Positions 24,977-34,805 are shown, counted from the stretch's first letter. The stretch: 64,000 nt of DNA from Algoriphagus algorifonticola (GCF_007655305.1 NZ_VLOG01000008.1:124001-188000), one strand, 5' to 3'. Notes: a model not told the origin generated them from the letters alone. Numbers and translations: made by a program.

Positions 24977-26158
24977 ATGTCTAAAGAAGTATATATTGTT
25001 TCAGCAGTTCGTACACCACTCGGAAGTTTTGGAGGAAAGCTTTCAGGACTTACTGCCATTGAGTTAGGGAGCACTGCGATCAAAGGTGCCTTGGAAAAAT
25101 CCGGTGTCAAAGCGGATGACGTACAGGAGGTTTTCATGGGAAATGTAATATCGGCCAATCTAGGTCAAGCCCCTGCAAGACAAGCCGCAATTGGAGCAGG
25201 AATTGGGTACCAAGTACCTTGTACCACTATTAATAAGGTATGTGCTTCTGGTATGAAAGCAGTAATGTTTGCCGCTCAGTCCATCATGCTTGGAATCAAT
25301 GATGTGGTCGTTGCTGGTGGCATGGAAAGTATGTCCAATGTCCCATTCTATGTTCCTAAAGCCAGATTTGGATACAAGTATGGAAATGCAGAGTTCGTGG
25401 ACGGTTTGGTAAAAGACGGTTTATTCGAAGTTTACTATAAATTCCCAATGGGGAATTGCGCAGATAATACTGCCAAAGAGATGAAAATCAGCAGAGAAGA
25501 GCAAGACGCTTATGCCATACAGTCTTACCAAAGATCTGCTGATGCTTGGGCAAAAGGATACTTCAAGGACGAGGTAATTCCTGTGGAACTTAAAGGAAGA
25601 AAAGGGGAAACAATTCTTATTGACGAAGATGAGGAATATAAAAATGTCATGTTTGATAAAATCCCTTCCCTTCGTCCTGTATTTGATAAAGAAGGAACAG
25701 TAACAGCAGCCAATGCTTCCACCATGAATGATGGAGCATCTGCATTAGTATTAATCAGCAAAGAAAAAGCGGAAGAATTGGGATTAAAGCCGCTGGCGAA
25801 AATCAGAGGTTTTGCAGATGCAGCTACTGACCCACTATGGTTTACTACTGCTCCAGCACTTGCGATTCCTAAAGCTATCAAGCATGCAGGTTTGACTGCA
25901 GATGATGTGGATTTTTATGAAATCAATGAAGCCTTCTCAGCGGTGGCATTAGCCAATCAAAAACAGCTGAATTTGAATCCAGACAAATTGAATGTATTTG
26001 GAGGTGCAGTTTCCCTTGGTCACCCACTTGGGGCTTCAGGAGCTAGAATCATCGCTACCTTAAATTCAGTCTTGCATCAAAAATCCGGTCAGATCGGCGT
26101 TGCCGGTATCTGTAACGGAGGCGGCGGTGCTTCTGCTTTAGTATTAGAAAAAGTCTGA
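24977..26158 (+). CDS. Acetyl-CoA C-acyltransferase (thiolase)
   Basis: 393 residues, the usual length. The nucleophile is in NKVCASGMKAV (about Cys89), with NEAFSAVALA, GGAVSLGHPLGASGARI and the second catalytic Cys in GICNGGGGASALV near the C-terminus. The enzyme joins or splits acyl-CoA and acetyl-CoA, either making acetoacetyl-CoA or completing beta-oxidation; sequence alone does not settle which. A strong terminator follows. Confidence 0.95.
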   Translation: MSKEVYIVSAVRTPLGSFGGKLSGLTAIELGSTAIKGALEKSGVKADDVQEVFMGNVISANLGQAPARQAAIGAGIGYQVPCTTINKVCASGMKAVMFAAQSIMLGINDVVVAGGMESMSNVPFYVPKARFGYKYGNAEFVDGLVKDGLFEVYYKFPMGNCADNTAKEMKISREEQDAYAIQSYQRSADAWAKGYFKDEVIPVELKGRKGETILIDEDEEYKNVMFDKIPSLRPVFDKEGTVTAANASTMNDGASALVLISKEKAEELGLKPLAKIRGFADAATDPLWFTTAPALAIPKAIKHAGLTADDVDFYEINEAFSAVALANQKQLNLNPDKLNVFGGAVSLGHPLGASGARIIATLNSVLHQKSGQIGVAGICNGGGGASALVLEKV

Positions 26159-26174
26159 AAAAGCAATTAATTTG

Positions 26175-26210
26175 ATCCTTGGTGAGTTAACCTCACCAAG
26201 GATTATTTTT
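26175..26210 (+). terminator. Strong intrinsic terminator, flush with next start codon
   Basis: A 12-base perfect stem (ATCCTTGGTGAG / CTCACCAAGGAT, 26175-26186 and 26192-26203) with a five-base loop and a T-rich tail ending at the base before the ATG at 26211. Confidence 0.85.
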
Positions 26211-27299
26211 ATGAAAAAAGCCCTTTCAACTCTTCTCCTTCTTTCCTTTTGCATGATGGCAAAAGCTCAGGATACGATTCGTACCTATTATGACGAAGAT
26301 CATGAGCTCCTAAAGGAAATATACGTCCGTATAAACGGTAAAGCTCAAGGGCAAATCAAAAGGTATAGTGAGGATGGACAATTGATCCAAATCGGTTTTT
26401 TAAAAGACGATCAAAGACATGGATTATTTGTTGATTTAGATCCGGCTACCGGAGATACAATTCGCATTGTCCCCTTTTTGGAAAATCAAAGAAATGGCTT
26501 GAGCAAAAGCTTTTATCCATCAGGGCAAGTTCAGCAGGAACTTAATTTCAACAATAACCTAATTCAGGGAAAGGTTACCACTTATTATCCCGACGGAAGT
26601 CTTCAGGACCTGACTGAGTTCAAAAATGACAGGCCAAATGGGTTGAGTGAATCTTTTTATGAAAATGGGGAAATCCAAAGCAGGCGCAATTTCTCCATGG
26701 GACAATTTGATGGCTTGGTAGAGGAGTTTGATGAAAGTGGTCAAAAATTAAGAGTTGCAACCTACTCTAAAGGAGTTTTGGATGGAAAAGAAGAGCAGTA
26801 TTATGAAAATGGAAAAATTCAGTCTTCTATCGATTACAAAAAAGGCCTCTTGGATGGGGCATATATTTTAAATTTTGAAGATGGAAGCCCTCAAAGGCGG
26901 GGAACTTACAAAAATGGGATAGCTGAAGGTGATTTGCTGGAATATTTTCCTGATGGAAGTATAAGATCCCAGATAAGCTATAAAAAAGGAATCCCTACCA
27001 CTCCCCTTTTGGTTTATCATGCAAATAGAAAAATTGCTATCGAAAGAAAGTTTGTTCCTAATTCAGATTTGGTACTAAGTGAGAGCTTTTATTTCCCAAA
27101 TGGGCAGCTTCAGATGAAAAACACCTATCTCAATGGTTTATTGGAGGGAGAAGTTAAAATATTTAGGGAGGATGGGAGTTTAAAAGAAATCAAGAATTTC
27201 AAAAAAGATAAACTGGATGGTAAAAGGGAGTTCTATGATGAAAATGGAGAACTTATAAGAGTAGAAATTTACAAAGCAGGTAAAATCGAAGAGAAATAA
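26211..27299 (+). CDS. YwqK-like (MORN-variant repeat) secreted protein
   Basis: 362 residues with a signal peptide (cleavage near AKAQ) and about a dozen repeats of roughly 23 residues with a YY.NG..... pattern (for example [32 protein letters not shown]), the MORN_2/YwqK repeat. Databases often name this group 'toxin-antitoxin system YwqK family antitoxin', but no toxin gene is nearby and the protein is exported, so that label is not supported here. The start is ATG 26211, right after a terminator; the longer frame would need TTG. Confidence 0.85.
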   Translation: MKKALSTLLLLSFCMMAKAQDTIRTYYDEDHELLKEIYVRINGKAQGQIKRYSEDGQLIQIGFLKDDQRHGLFVDLDPATGDTIRIVPFLENQRNGLSKSFYPSGQVQQELNFNNNLIQGKVTTYYPDGSLQDLTEFKNDRPNGLSESFYENGEIQSRRNFSMGQFDGLVEEFDESGQKLRVATYSKGVLDGKEEQYYENGKIQSSIDYKKGLLDGAYILNFEDGSPQRRGTYKNGIAEGDLLEYFPDGSIRSQISYKKGIPTTPLLVYHANRKIAIERKFVPNSDLVLSESFYFPNGQLQMKNTYLNGLLEGEVKIFREDGSLKEIKNFKKDKLDGKREFYDENGELIRVEIYKAGKIEEK

Positions 27300-27334
27300 T
27301 CCCCAAAGCCAAAGTATAAAGGCAAAGCTTTTCC

Positions 27335-27342
27335 TATTTTTG
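27335..27342 (+). promoter_or_regulatory. Bacteroidota -7 box of purC (TATTTTTG)
   Basis: TATTTTTG at 27335-27342 places a transcription start near 27349, just before the purC ATG at 27358. It also rules out the in-frame TTG at 27340 as the start. Confidence 0.5.
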
Positions 27343-27357
27343 CCAAAAATCAAAAGC

Positions 27358-28299
27358 ATGAGTCAAGCCATCAAAGAAACCAATTTTCAATTCCCTGGCC
27401 AACAGGGCTTTTATAAAGGAAAGGTAAGAGATGTCTATATCTTCGAAAAAGAATTGGTGGTAGTAGCCTCTGACAGGATTTCTGCTTTTGATGTGGTTTT
27501 ACCCAAACCCATCCCATTCAAGGGACAAGTTCTAAATCAAATTGCAGCGAAATTTCTTGCTGCCACAGCTGATATAGTTCCAAACTGGGTAGCAGCTACC
27601 CCTGACCCAAATGTGACCATAGGAAAAAGATGTGAGCCATTTAAAGTTGAAATGGTAATCAGAGGCTATTTGTCCGGTCATGCTGCACGTGAATACAAGG
27701 CAGGAAAAAGAATGATTTGTGGAGTACCTATGCCTGAGGGCATGAAAGAAAATGATCGCTTTCCTACGCCTATTATCACTCCTACCACCAAAGCTTCAGA
27801 AGGTCATGATGAAGATATTTCCAAAGAGGATATTTTGGTAAAAGGAATCGTAAGTGCGGAAGACTATGGTGTTTTGGAAAAATATACGCGTGCGCTTTTT
27901 CAAAGAGGGCAAGAAATGGCCGCAGAAAAAGGATTGATTCTGGTAGATACAAAATATGAATTCGGGAAATACGGAGATCAAATATATCTGATTGATGAGA
28001 TCCACACACCAGACTCCTCCAGATACTTCTATGCAGATGGTTATGAGGAAAATCAAGAAAAAAACTTGCCACAAAAACAGCTTTCCAAAGAATTTGTTAG
28101 ACAATGGTTGATTGCTAATGGTTTCCAAGGGAAAGACGGACAGCAAGTACCTGAAATGTCCGATGAGATTGTAGAAAGTATCTCAGATCGTTATATTGAG
28201 CTTTTCGAGAAAATCACCGGTGAAAAGTTTCAGAAAGCAGAGACAAACCAACTTGAAAATAGGATTGAAAAAGCGATAAACGCTTATCTTTCCAAATAA
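27358..28299 (+). CDS. purC: Phosphoribosylaminoimidazole-succinocarboxamide synthase
   Basis: 313 residues. Family motifs: GKVRDVY near the N-terminus, [23 protein letters not shown], and [12 protein letters not shown]. It makes SAICAR from CAIR, aspartate and ATP in purine synthesis. The length matches the long form, with an insertion carrying [15 protein letters not shown]. No other pur genes are adjacent. Start chosen at ATG 27358, placed downstream of the -7 box. Confidence 0.95.
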   Translation: MSQAIKETNFQFPGQQGFYKGKVRDVYIFEKELVVVASDRISAFDVVLPKPIPFKGQVLNQIAAKFLAATADIVPNWVAATPDPNVTIGKRCEPFKVEMVIRGYLSGHAAREYKAGKRMICGVPMPEGMKENDRFPTPIITPTTKASEGHDEDISKEDILVKGIVSAEDYGVLEKYTRALFQRGQEMAAEKGLILVDTKYEFGKYGDQIYLIDEIHTPDSSRYFYADGYEENQEKNLPQKQLSKEFVRQWLIANGFQGKDGQQVPEMSDEIVESISDRYIELFEKITGEKFQKAETNQLENRIEKAINAYLSK

Positions 28300-28404
28300 A
28301 TTTAAATTTATGAGGTCAGTCAATAACAAGAAAATCTAGAAGTGAATTGACAAGATCTCAACCGATTAAATTCGGGATTACCACTTAAATACAATCGTCT
28401 AAAT

Positions 28405-28788
28405 ATGAAATACAGCATTGATAAAAAAGAACAATATGTGGTTTTCACTCCAATGGAGGAAAAACTGGATTCTATTCTTGCACCAGCCTTAAAATCTGAG
28501 CTATTGACAGTTCATGCTGAAGGCTATGAAAACCTGGTTTTGGACATGAGCCAGGTAAAATATGTAGACTCTAGCGGACTGAGTGCTCTATTGGTTGGAG
28601 ATCGTGAATTCAATAAAAATGGTGGAATTTTTATCATCTCCGGAGTTCAGGATCACGTGATGAAGCTATTGAAAATCTCCATGCTTGATAAGAAATTGAA
28701 TCTAGTCAACTCATTGGAGGAAGCCAGTGAGGCTATTTTCATTCACGAAATCGAAAGCGGACAGGAAGAAGAAGAGGAAGAAGATTGA
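28405..28788 (+). CDS. STAS domain protein (anti-anti-sigma factor-like)
   Basis: 127 residues forming one STAS domain with the phospho-site motif YVDSSGLSALL (about residues 52-62), the Ser after Asp being the usual kinase target. The C-terminus is a poly-Glu tail. No anti-sigma kinase gene is next to it; the next gene, RNase Z, overlaps it by four bases (TTGA), a pairing also common in other Bacteroidota. A role in partner switching is inferred. Confidence 0.88.
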   Translation: MKYSIDKKEQYVVFTPMEEKLDSILAPALKSELLTVHAEGYENLVLDMSQVKYVDSSGLSALLVGDREFNKNGGIFIISGVQDHVMKLLKISMLDKKLNLVNSLEEASEAIFIHEIESGQEEEEEED

Positions 28789-29705
28789 TCAAAGATTTTG
28801 AGGTAACGATTCTTGGAAACACCTCCTCTATTCCTGTTCACGGTAGGAATCATACATCACAGGTGGTCCAAATTGGTCGGGAGTTAATTTTACTCGACTG
28901 CGGAGAAGGCACGCAGTTACAACTGAGAAGGTATAAGGTCAAAACCTCAAAAATCTCACATATATTTATTTCTCATTTGCATGGGGATCATTACCTTGGA
29001 TTGATTGGATTACTGTCCAGTTACAATCTATCCAAGCGTGTTGACCCCATTTTCCTTTTTGGCCCTAAAGGTCTGGACGAAATTATCACCACACATTTCA
29101 GGTATAGTAATACTCAGCTTTCATATCCTCTTCATTTTAAAGAGACAAATCCAGAGAAAGGATTCAGTTTATTGACAGATCAAGCTAACTATCAGGTTTA
29201 TAGCTTTCCACTAAAACATAGACTTCCGACCACAGGCTTTTTGATTCGGGAAAAAGCTGGATTTAGAAACCTGATCAAAGAAAAGCTACAAAAGGAACAA
29301 CTTCCCCTGGAAGCTATTCATTCTTTGAGAAAAGGTTTGGACTACATTGGAAGTGATGGATCCTTTTACTCCGTGAGGGAATACTGTTATCCACTAGCTC
29401 CTTTGCGTTCTTATGCCTTTTGCTCCGATACAATTTACAATCCTGATATCAATGAGTTTATCAAAGGAGTGAATCTATTATATCATGAATCAACTTTCAT
29501 GGAGTCAGACGCAGCCAGGGCTGAAAAAACTTTCCACAGTACAGCAAAGCAAGCTGCAGAGATAGCAAAAGCTGCTCAAGTGAAACAGCTCTTATTAGGA
29601 CACTTTTCTTCCAGATATGTAGACTTGGAACCCATGTTGGAAGAAGCCAAAACAGTATTTGAAAACTCCGTGTTAAGCTTGGAAGGTCAAACCTATACTT
29701 TATGA
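28785..29705 (+). CDS. rnz: Ribonuclease Z
   Basis: 306 residues of the beta-lactamase-fold tRNA 3' endonuclease family. Zinc motifs: SHLHGDHYLG (about 63-72), CSDT and HESTF near residue 230, and LLGHFSSRY. It cuts the 3' trailer from tRNA precursors. The start is TTG at 28785, overlapping the STAS stop; no earlier ATG exists in frame. Coupled downstream to the transporter gene through ATGA. Confidence 0.93.
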   Translation: MIKDFEVTILGNTSSIPVHGRNHTSQVVQIGRELILLDCGEGTQLQLRRYKVKTSKISHIFISHLHGDHYLGLIGLLSSYNLSKRVDPIFLFGPKGLDEIITTHFRYSNTQLSYPLHFKETNPEKGFSLLTDQANYQVYSFPLKHRLPTTGFLIREKAGFRNLIKEKLQKEQLPLEAIHSLRKGLDYIGSDGSFYSVREYCYPLAPLRSYAFCSDTIYNPDINEFIKGVNLLYHESTFMESDAARAEKTFHSTAKQAAEIAKAAQVKQLLLGHFSSRYVDLEPMLEEAKTVFENSVLSLEGQTYTL

Positions 29706-30493
29706 ACAAAGCCAATAATTCCCGGAAGACTAACTTGTTTATGATTCTTGGCGGGATATTTCTCACTAATGCTATTCTTGCAGAGATTATTGGAGTAAAA
29801 ATCTTTTCCGCTGAAAAGACCTTGGGTTTATCTCCCGTTAATCTCAATATTTTCGGGGAATATTTATTGGATTTCAATTTGACAGCGGGGGCGGTAATCT
29901 GGCCAGTGGTGTTTATTACCACGGATATTATCAATGAGTATTTTGGCAAAAAGGGAGTAAAAAAGATCAGCTTTCTGACTGCGGGGTTAATTGCTTATTC
30001 ATTTTTAGTAATTGGCTTGGTGACCATGCTGACTCCGGCAGATTTCTGGCTGGAAGTAAATGCCACAGACCCAGAAGGAAATGCTTTCAATATCAGTTAT
30101 GCCTTCAACACCATTTTCAGACAAGGTCTTGGAATTATTATTGGATCATTGACTGCCTTTTTATTGGGACAGCTGATTGATGTTTTTGTCTTTCAGAAGT
30201 TAAGGGCGATCACAGGAGCCAAAATGATATGGTTGAGAGCAACTGGCTCTACCTTAGTGTCACAATTCATTGACTCTTTTGTGGTTTTGGGCATTGCTTT
30301 CTATGTATTTGGAAATTGGGACTTGTCCCAAGTGGCTGCTGTAGGCATTATCAATTACATCTATAAATTCACTGTAGCTGTGATTTTGACACCTCTACTC
30401 TACCTGGCCCACGGATTGATTGACAATTATTTGGGAGAAGAACTTTCACAGGAAATGATGAAAGAGGCATCTTCAGACAGGTCTTTTTTATAG
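29702..30493 (+). CDS. Queuosine precursor transporter (YhhQ family)
   Basis: 263 residues with six hydrophobic segments and the family core VWPVVFITTDIINEYFGKKG, plus LRATGSTLVSQFIDSFVV. YhhQ-type vitamin-transport proteins import 7-cyano-7-deazaguanine or 7-aminomethyl-7-deazaguanine for queuosine in tRNA. Being coupled to the tRNA-processing enzyme RNase Z is sensible. No queuosine synthesis genes are seen nearby, so salvage may supply the precursor (inferred). Confidence 0.92.
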   Translation: MNKANNSRKTNLFMILGGIFLTNAILAEIIGVKIFSAEKTLGLSPVNLNIFGEYLLDFNLTAGAVIWPVVFITTDIINEYFGKKGVKKISFLTAGLIAYSFLVIGLVTMLTPADFWLEVNATDPEGNAFNISYAFNTIFRQGLGIIIGSLTAFLLGQLIDVFVFQKLRAITGAKMIWLRATGSTLVSQFIDSFVVLGIAFYVFGNWDLSQVAAVGIINYIYKFTVAVILTPLLYLAHGLIDNYLGEELSQEMMKEASSDRSFL

Positions 30494-30608
30494 TCTGGAT
30501 AGCACTTTGAAGCCAACCTTGCCAAATATTTTACTCCAAAATCATGTTAATTTTTAAGAATATTCTAAAAAGACTGAGAGTACGTTAGGTTTACAAAATA
30601 ATTACTAT

Positions 30609-30616
30609 TACTTTTG
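30609..30616 (+). promoter_or_regulatory. Bacteroidota -7 box of the helicase (TACTTTTG)
   Basis: TACTTTTG at 30609-30616 gives an untranslated leader of about 100 bases before the ATG at 30723, long for this region. Confidence 0.55.
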
Positions 30617-30722
30617 CACCGTCAATAAGACATAGAACATTTTTCTGAGCCGTGAAATCCTTACTGTCGCTTGTCGTGGGATAATCACAAGGAGTACATG
30701 GCAAGAAAAGTAAGGAAACATC

Positions 30723-32486
30723 ATGGAAAACAACACAAAATTCTCAGACCTGGGGATTTCAGCAGAAATCTTACGGGCAGTGGAAGAAATGGGCTATACC
30801 CAACCTTCCGAAATTCAAACTCAAGCCATTCCTTTCGTATTAGAAGGTCGTGACGTAATTGGTCAGGCTCAAACTGGTACTGGAAAAACCGCAGCTTTTG
30901 CAATTCCTATCATCGATTTGGTTGATCCGGAATACAACAGACCGCAGGCTATTATCCTTTGCCCTACCCGTGAACTTGCTGTTCAGGTTGAAGGCGAAAT
31001 TCAAAAACTTGCCAAATTTCACAAAAGAATAAACTCTGTAGCCATCTACGGTGGTGAATCTATCGACAAGCAGATTCGCGTACTGAAAAAAGGAGTTCAG
31101 ATTGTAGTAGGTACTCCAGGTAGAGTTCAAGATCACATCAACAGAGGTACATTAAAGCTGGAAGATGCTGGAATCATCGTTTTGGATGAGGCAGATGAAA
31201 TGCTAGACATGGGCTTCAGGGATGATATCGAGGCGATCTTGCAGGAGATGCCAGAACAAAGACAGACTGTCTTCTTCTCCGCTACCATGGCTAAGCCTAT
31301 TATGGACTTAACCAGAAAATATCAAACAGATCCTCAAATAATCAAGGTTGCCAAAAAAGAACTAACTGTCGATAGAATCGAGCAGGTTTTTTATGAGGTG
31401 AAGCCTTCTTTGAAAATGGAATTGATGACTCGTCTAATGACAGTCAACAACTATGCGCTTTCTGTGGTATTCTGTAATACAAAAAGAATGACCGATGAGG
31501 TGACTGAGTCTTTGGGTTCAAGAGGAATTTTAGCTGAAGCACTTCATGGAGATCTATCTCAAGCTCAGCGTGACAAAGTAATGGGCAAGTTCAGAAAAGG
31601 ACTTTGTACTGTATTGGTTGCGACTGACGTAGCAGCAAGAGGTATTGATGTAGACAATGTTGAGGCAGTGTTCAACTTCGATCTTCCATTGGATGAGGAA
31701 TACTACGTACACAGAATCGGTAGAACCGGTAGAGCTGGTAAATCAGGAACTGCTATCAATTTTGTAACCGGCAGAAGAGATTTCATGAAAATTCGTGACT
31801 TGGAGAAATTCACCAAGGCAACGATCGCAAAAATGGACCCTCCTTCAGTTTCTGACTTGATTGAGTTGAAAAAAGCTCAATTGGTGAAGGATGTTTACAG
31901 ACATTTAAGCAAAGAAGAGGATAATCAAATTTTCGAAGCGACTATTGGCCAAATGTTGGCCGAAGGTTTAAGCATGGACCAAATTGCTTTAGGATTACTA
32001 AAGATGACCATGGGAGATGCTGTGAAAGAAATGAGAGACCAAGACTTCGCGCTTCCTTCATTCAATGAAAGAAGAAGAGAAGGTGGACGTGACGGAGGTC
32101 GTGAAAGAGGAGAAAGAGGCGGAAGATTTGAAAGAGGTGGAAGTGACCGATTCGGACGTGGAGAAAGAGGTGAAGGCAGAAGAGAAAGACGTGAAGGTGG
32201 AAGAGACAGCAGAGATGGTGGAAGAAGACCTGAGAGAGTTCGTGATGCCAACATGGCCCGTCTATTCTTAAACCTAGGTAAAAAAGACAGAATCCGTCCT
32301 AATGATATCGTGGGGGCAATAGCTGGTGAAGCCGGCATCCCAGGCAGAAGCATTGGAGGAATTGACATATTTGACAACTTCTCTTTTGTGGACGTTCCAC
32401 AGAAAGATGCTGATCATGTAATCCGCACTATGAAACATAACACTATCAAAGGGAAGTCCGTTAATATGGAAATCTCTAAAGGTTGA
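30723..32486 (+). CDS. DEAD-box RNA helicase with RG-rich linker and DbpA domain
   Basis: 587 residues. Helicase motifs in order: Q motif near residue 20, AQTGTGKT (about 43-50), PTRELAVQ, TPGRV, LDEADEML, SATMA, ATDVAARGID and HRIGRTGRAGKSG. After residue 440 comes a low-complexity stretch of Arg, Gly and Glu repeats (about 447-515), then a DbpA-type RNA-binding domain (about 517-587). It remodels RNA structures, often in ribosome assembly or the cold response. The long leader (30617-30722) and the RG-rich segment suggest regulation by temperature or phase separation, as known for related helicases (inferred). Confidence 0.94.
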   Translation: MENNTKFSDLGISAEILRAVEEMGYTQPSEIQTQAIPFVLEGRDVIGQAQTGTGKTAAFAIPIIDLVDPEYNRPQAIILCPTRELAVQVEGEIQKLAKFHKRINSVAIYGGESIDKQIRVLKKGVQIVVGTPGRVQDHINRGTLKLEDAGIIVLDEADEMLDMGFRDDIEAILQEMPEQRQTVFFSATMAKPIMDLTRKYQTDPQIIKVAKKELTVDRIEQVFYEVKPSLKMELMTRLMTVNNYALSVVFCNTKRMTDEVTESLGSRGILAEALHGDLSQAQRDKVMGKFRKGLCTVLVATDVAARGIDVDNVEAVFNFDLPLDEEYYVHRIGRTGRAGKSGTAINFVTGRRDFMKIRDLEKFTKATIAKMDPPSVSDLIELKKAQLVKDVYRHLSKEEDNQIFEATIGQMLAEGLSMDQIALGLLKMTMGDAVKEMRDQDFALPSFNERRREGGRDGGRERGERGGRFERGGSDRFGRGERGEGRRERREGGRDSRDGGRRPERVRDANMARLFLNLGKKDRIRPNDIVGAIAGEAGIPGRSIGGIDIFDNFSFVDVPQKDADHVIRTMKHNTIKGKSVNMEISKG

Positions 32487-32513
32487 GTTTTTAGGTTATA
32501 AGGTTAATTGGTT

Positions 32514-32549
32514 AAAAGCACAATTTCTTCGGGAATTGTGCTTTTTTTG
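32514..32549 (+). terminator. Intrinsic terminator after the helicase
   Basis: AGCACAATT / AATTGTGCT (32517-32525, 32534-32542) with an eight-base loop and a seven-T run, ending about ten bases before the rsmE start. Confidence 0.85.
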
Positions 32550-32558
32550 TAAGCAGAT

Positions 32559-33263
32559 ATGCAACTCTTTTTTCAACAAAATATAGCCCCTCCTACTATT
32601 TATCTGGAGTCTGAAGAATCAAAGCACCTCACCAAGGTTCTGAGAAAAAGAGTCGGTGATCAGGTTTTTGTTACCGACGGTGAAGGGAATTTATTTGAAT
32701 GTACCATCACGGAGGCCAACCCTAAAAAAACCATTCTGCAGGTACTCAATCAGGAAACAATAGCAGAGGATGAGTATCATATCCATTTGGTCATCGCACC
32801 TACGAAAAGTCCAGACCGAATGGAATGGATGGTGGAAAAAATCACGGAGCTGGGTTTTCATGAATTGACTCTAATCAAGACGATGAATTCTGAAAGAAGC
32901 TTTCTGAAAACTGAAAGGCTGGAGAAAAAAATCATCGCTGCTTGCAAGCAAAGCCTCAAATATAGGATCCCGAAACTCAACCCTTCCTGCTCTTTGGAGG
33001 ATTTCTTTGCTGATCGAACCCACAAAGACCATGAGAATTTCATTGCATACGTAGACGAGGATCATGACAGGCATCTTTTTGATGCAACCAGTAAAGGAAA
33101 GAGTTATTGCATCCTAATCGGACCGGAAGGTGATTTTGATCCCAAAGAAATAAAAAAGGCATTTGAATGTGGCTTCCAACCTGTATCGCTAGGAAAAAGC
33201 AGATTGAGAACAGAAACAGCCGGACTTGCAGCTGTGCAAATGCTTCAACTACTCAATCGATAA
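32559..33263 (+). CDS. rsmE: 16S rRNA (uracil(1498)-N(3))-methyltransferase
   Basis: 234 residues of the SPOUT methyltransferase RsmE. The N-terminal PUA-like domain (about 1-70) includes SKHLTKVLRKRVGD; the knotted domain carries APTKSPDRMEWMVEKITELG, CILIGPEGDF and the ending SLGKSRLRTETAGLAAVQML. It methylates N3 of U1498 in 16S rRNA. It lies in a run of nucleic-acid genes and starts just after a terminator. Confidence 0.95.
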   Translation: MQLFFQQNIAPPTIYLESEESKHLTKVLRKRVGDQVFVTDGEGNLFECTITEANPKKTILQVLNQETIAEDEYHIHLVIAPTKSPDRMEWMVEKITELGFHELTLIKTMNSERSFLKTERLEKKIIAACKQSLKYRIPKLNPSCSLEDFFADRTHKDHENFIAYVDEDHDRHLFDATSKGKSYCILIGPEGDFDPKEIKKAFECGFQPVSLGKSRLRTETAGLAAVQMLQLLNR

Positions 33264-33350
33264 TTTTTTCGTTTGAAAATCAAATACCTCAAGTTTTACT
33301 TGAAGAGAAATCTATATTTTCACTAATTTAGAGTTTAAACCATTTTTGCT

Positions 33351-33704
33351 GTGCCGTACAAAGAGCGAGAAATAGAAAAGAAATATCATTCCATTGGTGA
33401 AGTTGCTCAGATGTTCAAAGTAGCTCCTTCTTTGATCCGTTATTGGGAAGGAGAATTTGATATTATCCGCCCTAAAAAGGATAAAAAAGGAAACCGTCGC
33501 TACACCAAGGATGACATTCAGAAAATTCGCTACATTTTTCATTTAGTAAAAGAAAAAGGCTACACGCTAGATGGTGCTCGTGAGGTTATAGCACAAGGAA
33601 AAGACAAAGGCTTCGATAAGGTAGAGGCCGTTCAGAAACTTCAGGAAATCAAAGACTTTTTAATCAATCTGAAAAATGAACTTCAAGGAAAAAAAGACAC
33701 CTGA
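33351..33704 (+). CDS. MerR family transcriptional regulator
   Basis: 117 residues with a MerR winged helix (about 13-80): YHSIGEVAQMFKVAPSLIRYWEGEF and GNRRYTKDDIQKIRYI. The C-terminus is a short helix without a metal- or drug-binding domain. The start is GTG at 33351. It overlaps dprA by 29 bases. This small MerR type is conserved beside dprA in related bacteria; its target is unknown. Confidence 0.92.
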   Translation: MPYKEREIEKKYHSIGEVAQMFKVAPSLIRYWEGEFDIIRPKKDKKGNRRYTKDDIQKIRYIFHLVKEKGYTLDGAREVIAQGKDKGFDKVEAVQKLQEIKDFLINLKNELQGKKDT

Positions 33705-34803
33705 GGAGTATAGGTATTTTTTAGCCTTATCATTGGCTCCAAAAATAGGACCGGGAGTATTTAAAGCAATTTTGGCTTATGCAGGATCTGCTCAGAATTT
33801 TTTCCAAATCCCTAAAGGAAAAGCAGCTAAAATCCCAAAAGTAGGTCCAAAACTACTTGAATTACGCGAGCAAAAGGACACTTTACTCAGAGCAGCTGAT
33901 CAACTCATTCAGAATTCTGAGAAGAAAAATATCCGGATTCTTACCCATTTGGATCCTGAGTTTCCGCAAAGATTAAAAGCCCAGGAAGATGGACCCGTAG
34001 TGCTATTCATTAAGGGAAATAGTACCCTGAATTTTGAGAGAACAGTAGGAATAGTAGGTACCAGAAATGCTACCGATTATGGAAAAAGTGTTACTCGAAA
34101 AATAATTGAAGATTTAGCTGTATATCAACCTGTTATAATATCTGGTTTAGCCTATGGTATTGATATTGAAGCTCATAGACTGAGCCTCAAAACAGACCTT
34201 CCCACCATTGGAGTATTAGGTTCTCCAATCGACCAGATTTATCCCGCTGTTCATAAAAGTACTGCCGAGCAAATGCTGGAAAAGGGTGCTTTGATCAGCG
34301 AGTACCCCTCAGGATCCAAAATGGCGCCGGGAAATTTCCCAGCGAGAAACCGGATTATTGCAGGACTCTCCGATGCCCTTATTGTAGTTGAAGCGGCCGA
34401 AAAAGGCGGAGCCTTGATCACAGCAGAAATAGCTTACAGCTATGATAAAGAAGTTTTTGCGGTACCGGGCAATTTGCAATCATCCTTCAGTGAAGGATGC
34501 AATCATTTGATCAAAAAGATGAAAGCATCCATTTATACAGGTCCGAATGATATTGCTGAAGCCTTATTTTGGACCAAACCAGGAGAGCAAAAAGTCCGCA
34601 AGCCAAGCTTAGATTTGAGTTCTAGAAATGGTGAAGAGAAACTGATTTTAGAATTATTGCTGGACAAAAAGGAACTGGAAATAGACATGATATCCTATCA
34701 AACCGGAATACCTTTGGGATTATTATCATCCAAATTGCTGGAATTGGAATTTGAAGGAATCATTAAATCCTTACCTGGGAAAAAATATAGAATCCAATAC
34801 TAA
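33676..34803 (+). CDS. dprA: DNA-processing protein DprA
   Basis: 375 residues. An N-terminal helical (HhH-like) part is followed by the Rossmann-like core with VGIVGTRNATDYGK, SGLAYGIDIEAHR, GSPIDQIYP, ISEYPSGSKMAPGNFPARNRIIAGLSDA and a C-terminal winged helix (about 310-375). DprA loads RecA on incoming single-stranded DNA during natural transformation; it is also found in non-competent species, so competence is not proven here. Confidence 0.95.
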   Translation: MNFKEKKTPEEYRYFLALSLAPKIGPGVFKAILAYAGSAQNFFQIPKGKAAKIPKVGPKLLELREQKDTLLRAADQLIQNSEKKNIRILTHLDPEFPQRLKAQEDGPVVLFIKGNSTLNFERTVGIVGTRNATDYGKSVTRKIIEDLAVYQPVIISGLAYGIDIEAHRLSLKTDLPTIGVLGSPIDQIYPAVHKSTAEQMLEKGALISEYPSGSKMAPGNFPARNRIIAGLSDALIVVEAAEKGGALITAEIAYSYDKEVFAVPGNLQSSFSEGCNHLIKKMKASIYTGPNDIAEALFWTKPGEQKVRKPSLDLSSRNGEEKLILELLLDKKELEIDMISYQTGIPLGLLSSKLLELEFEGIIKSLPGKKYRIQY

Positions 34804-34805
34804 TC

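Noticed and set aside
26172-27299. Toxin-antitoxin module suggested by the YwqK name
   Set aside because: The protein has a signal peptide and MORN-like repeats, and there is no toxin gene next to it.
31925-32377. Antisense Ser/Pro/Leu-rich open frame in the helicase C-terminus
   Set aside because: It is an artefact of the Arg/Gly/Glu-rich repeats on the other strand.
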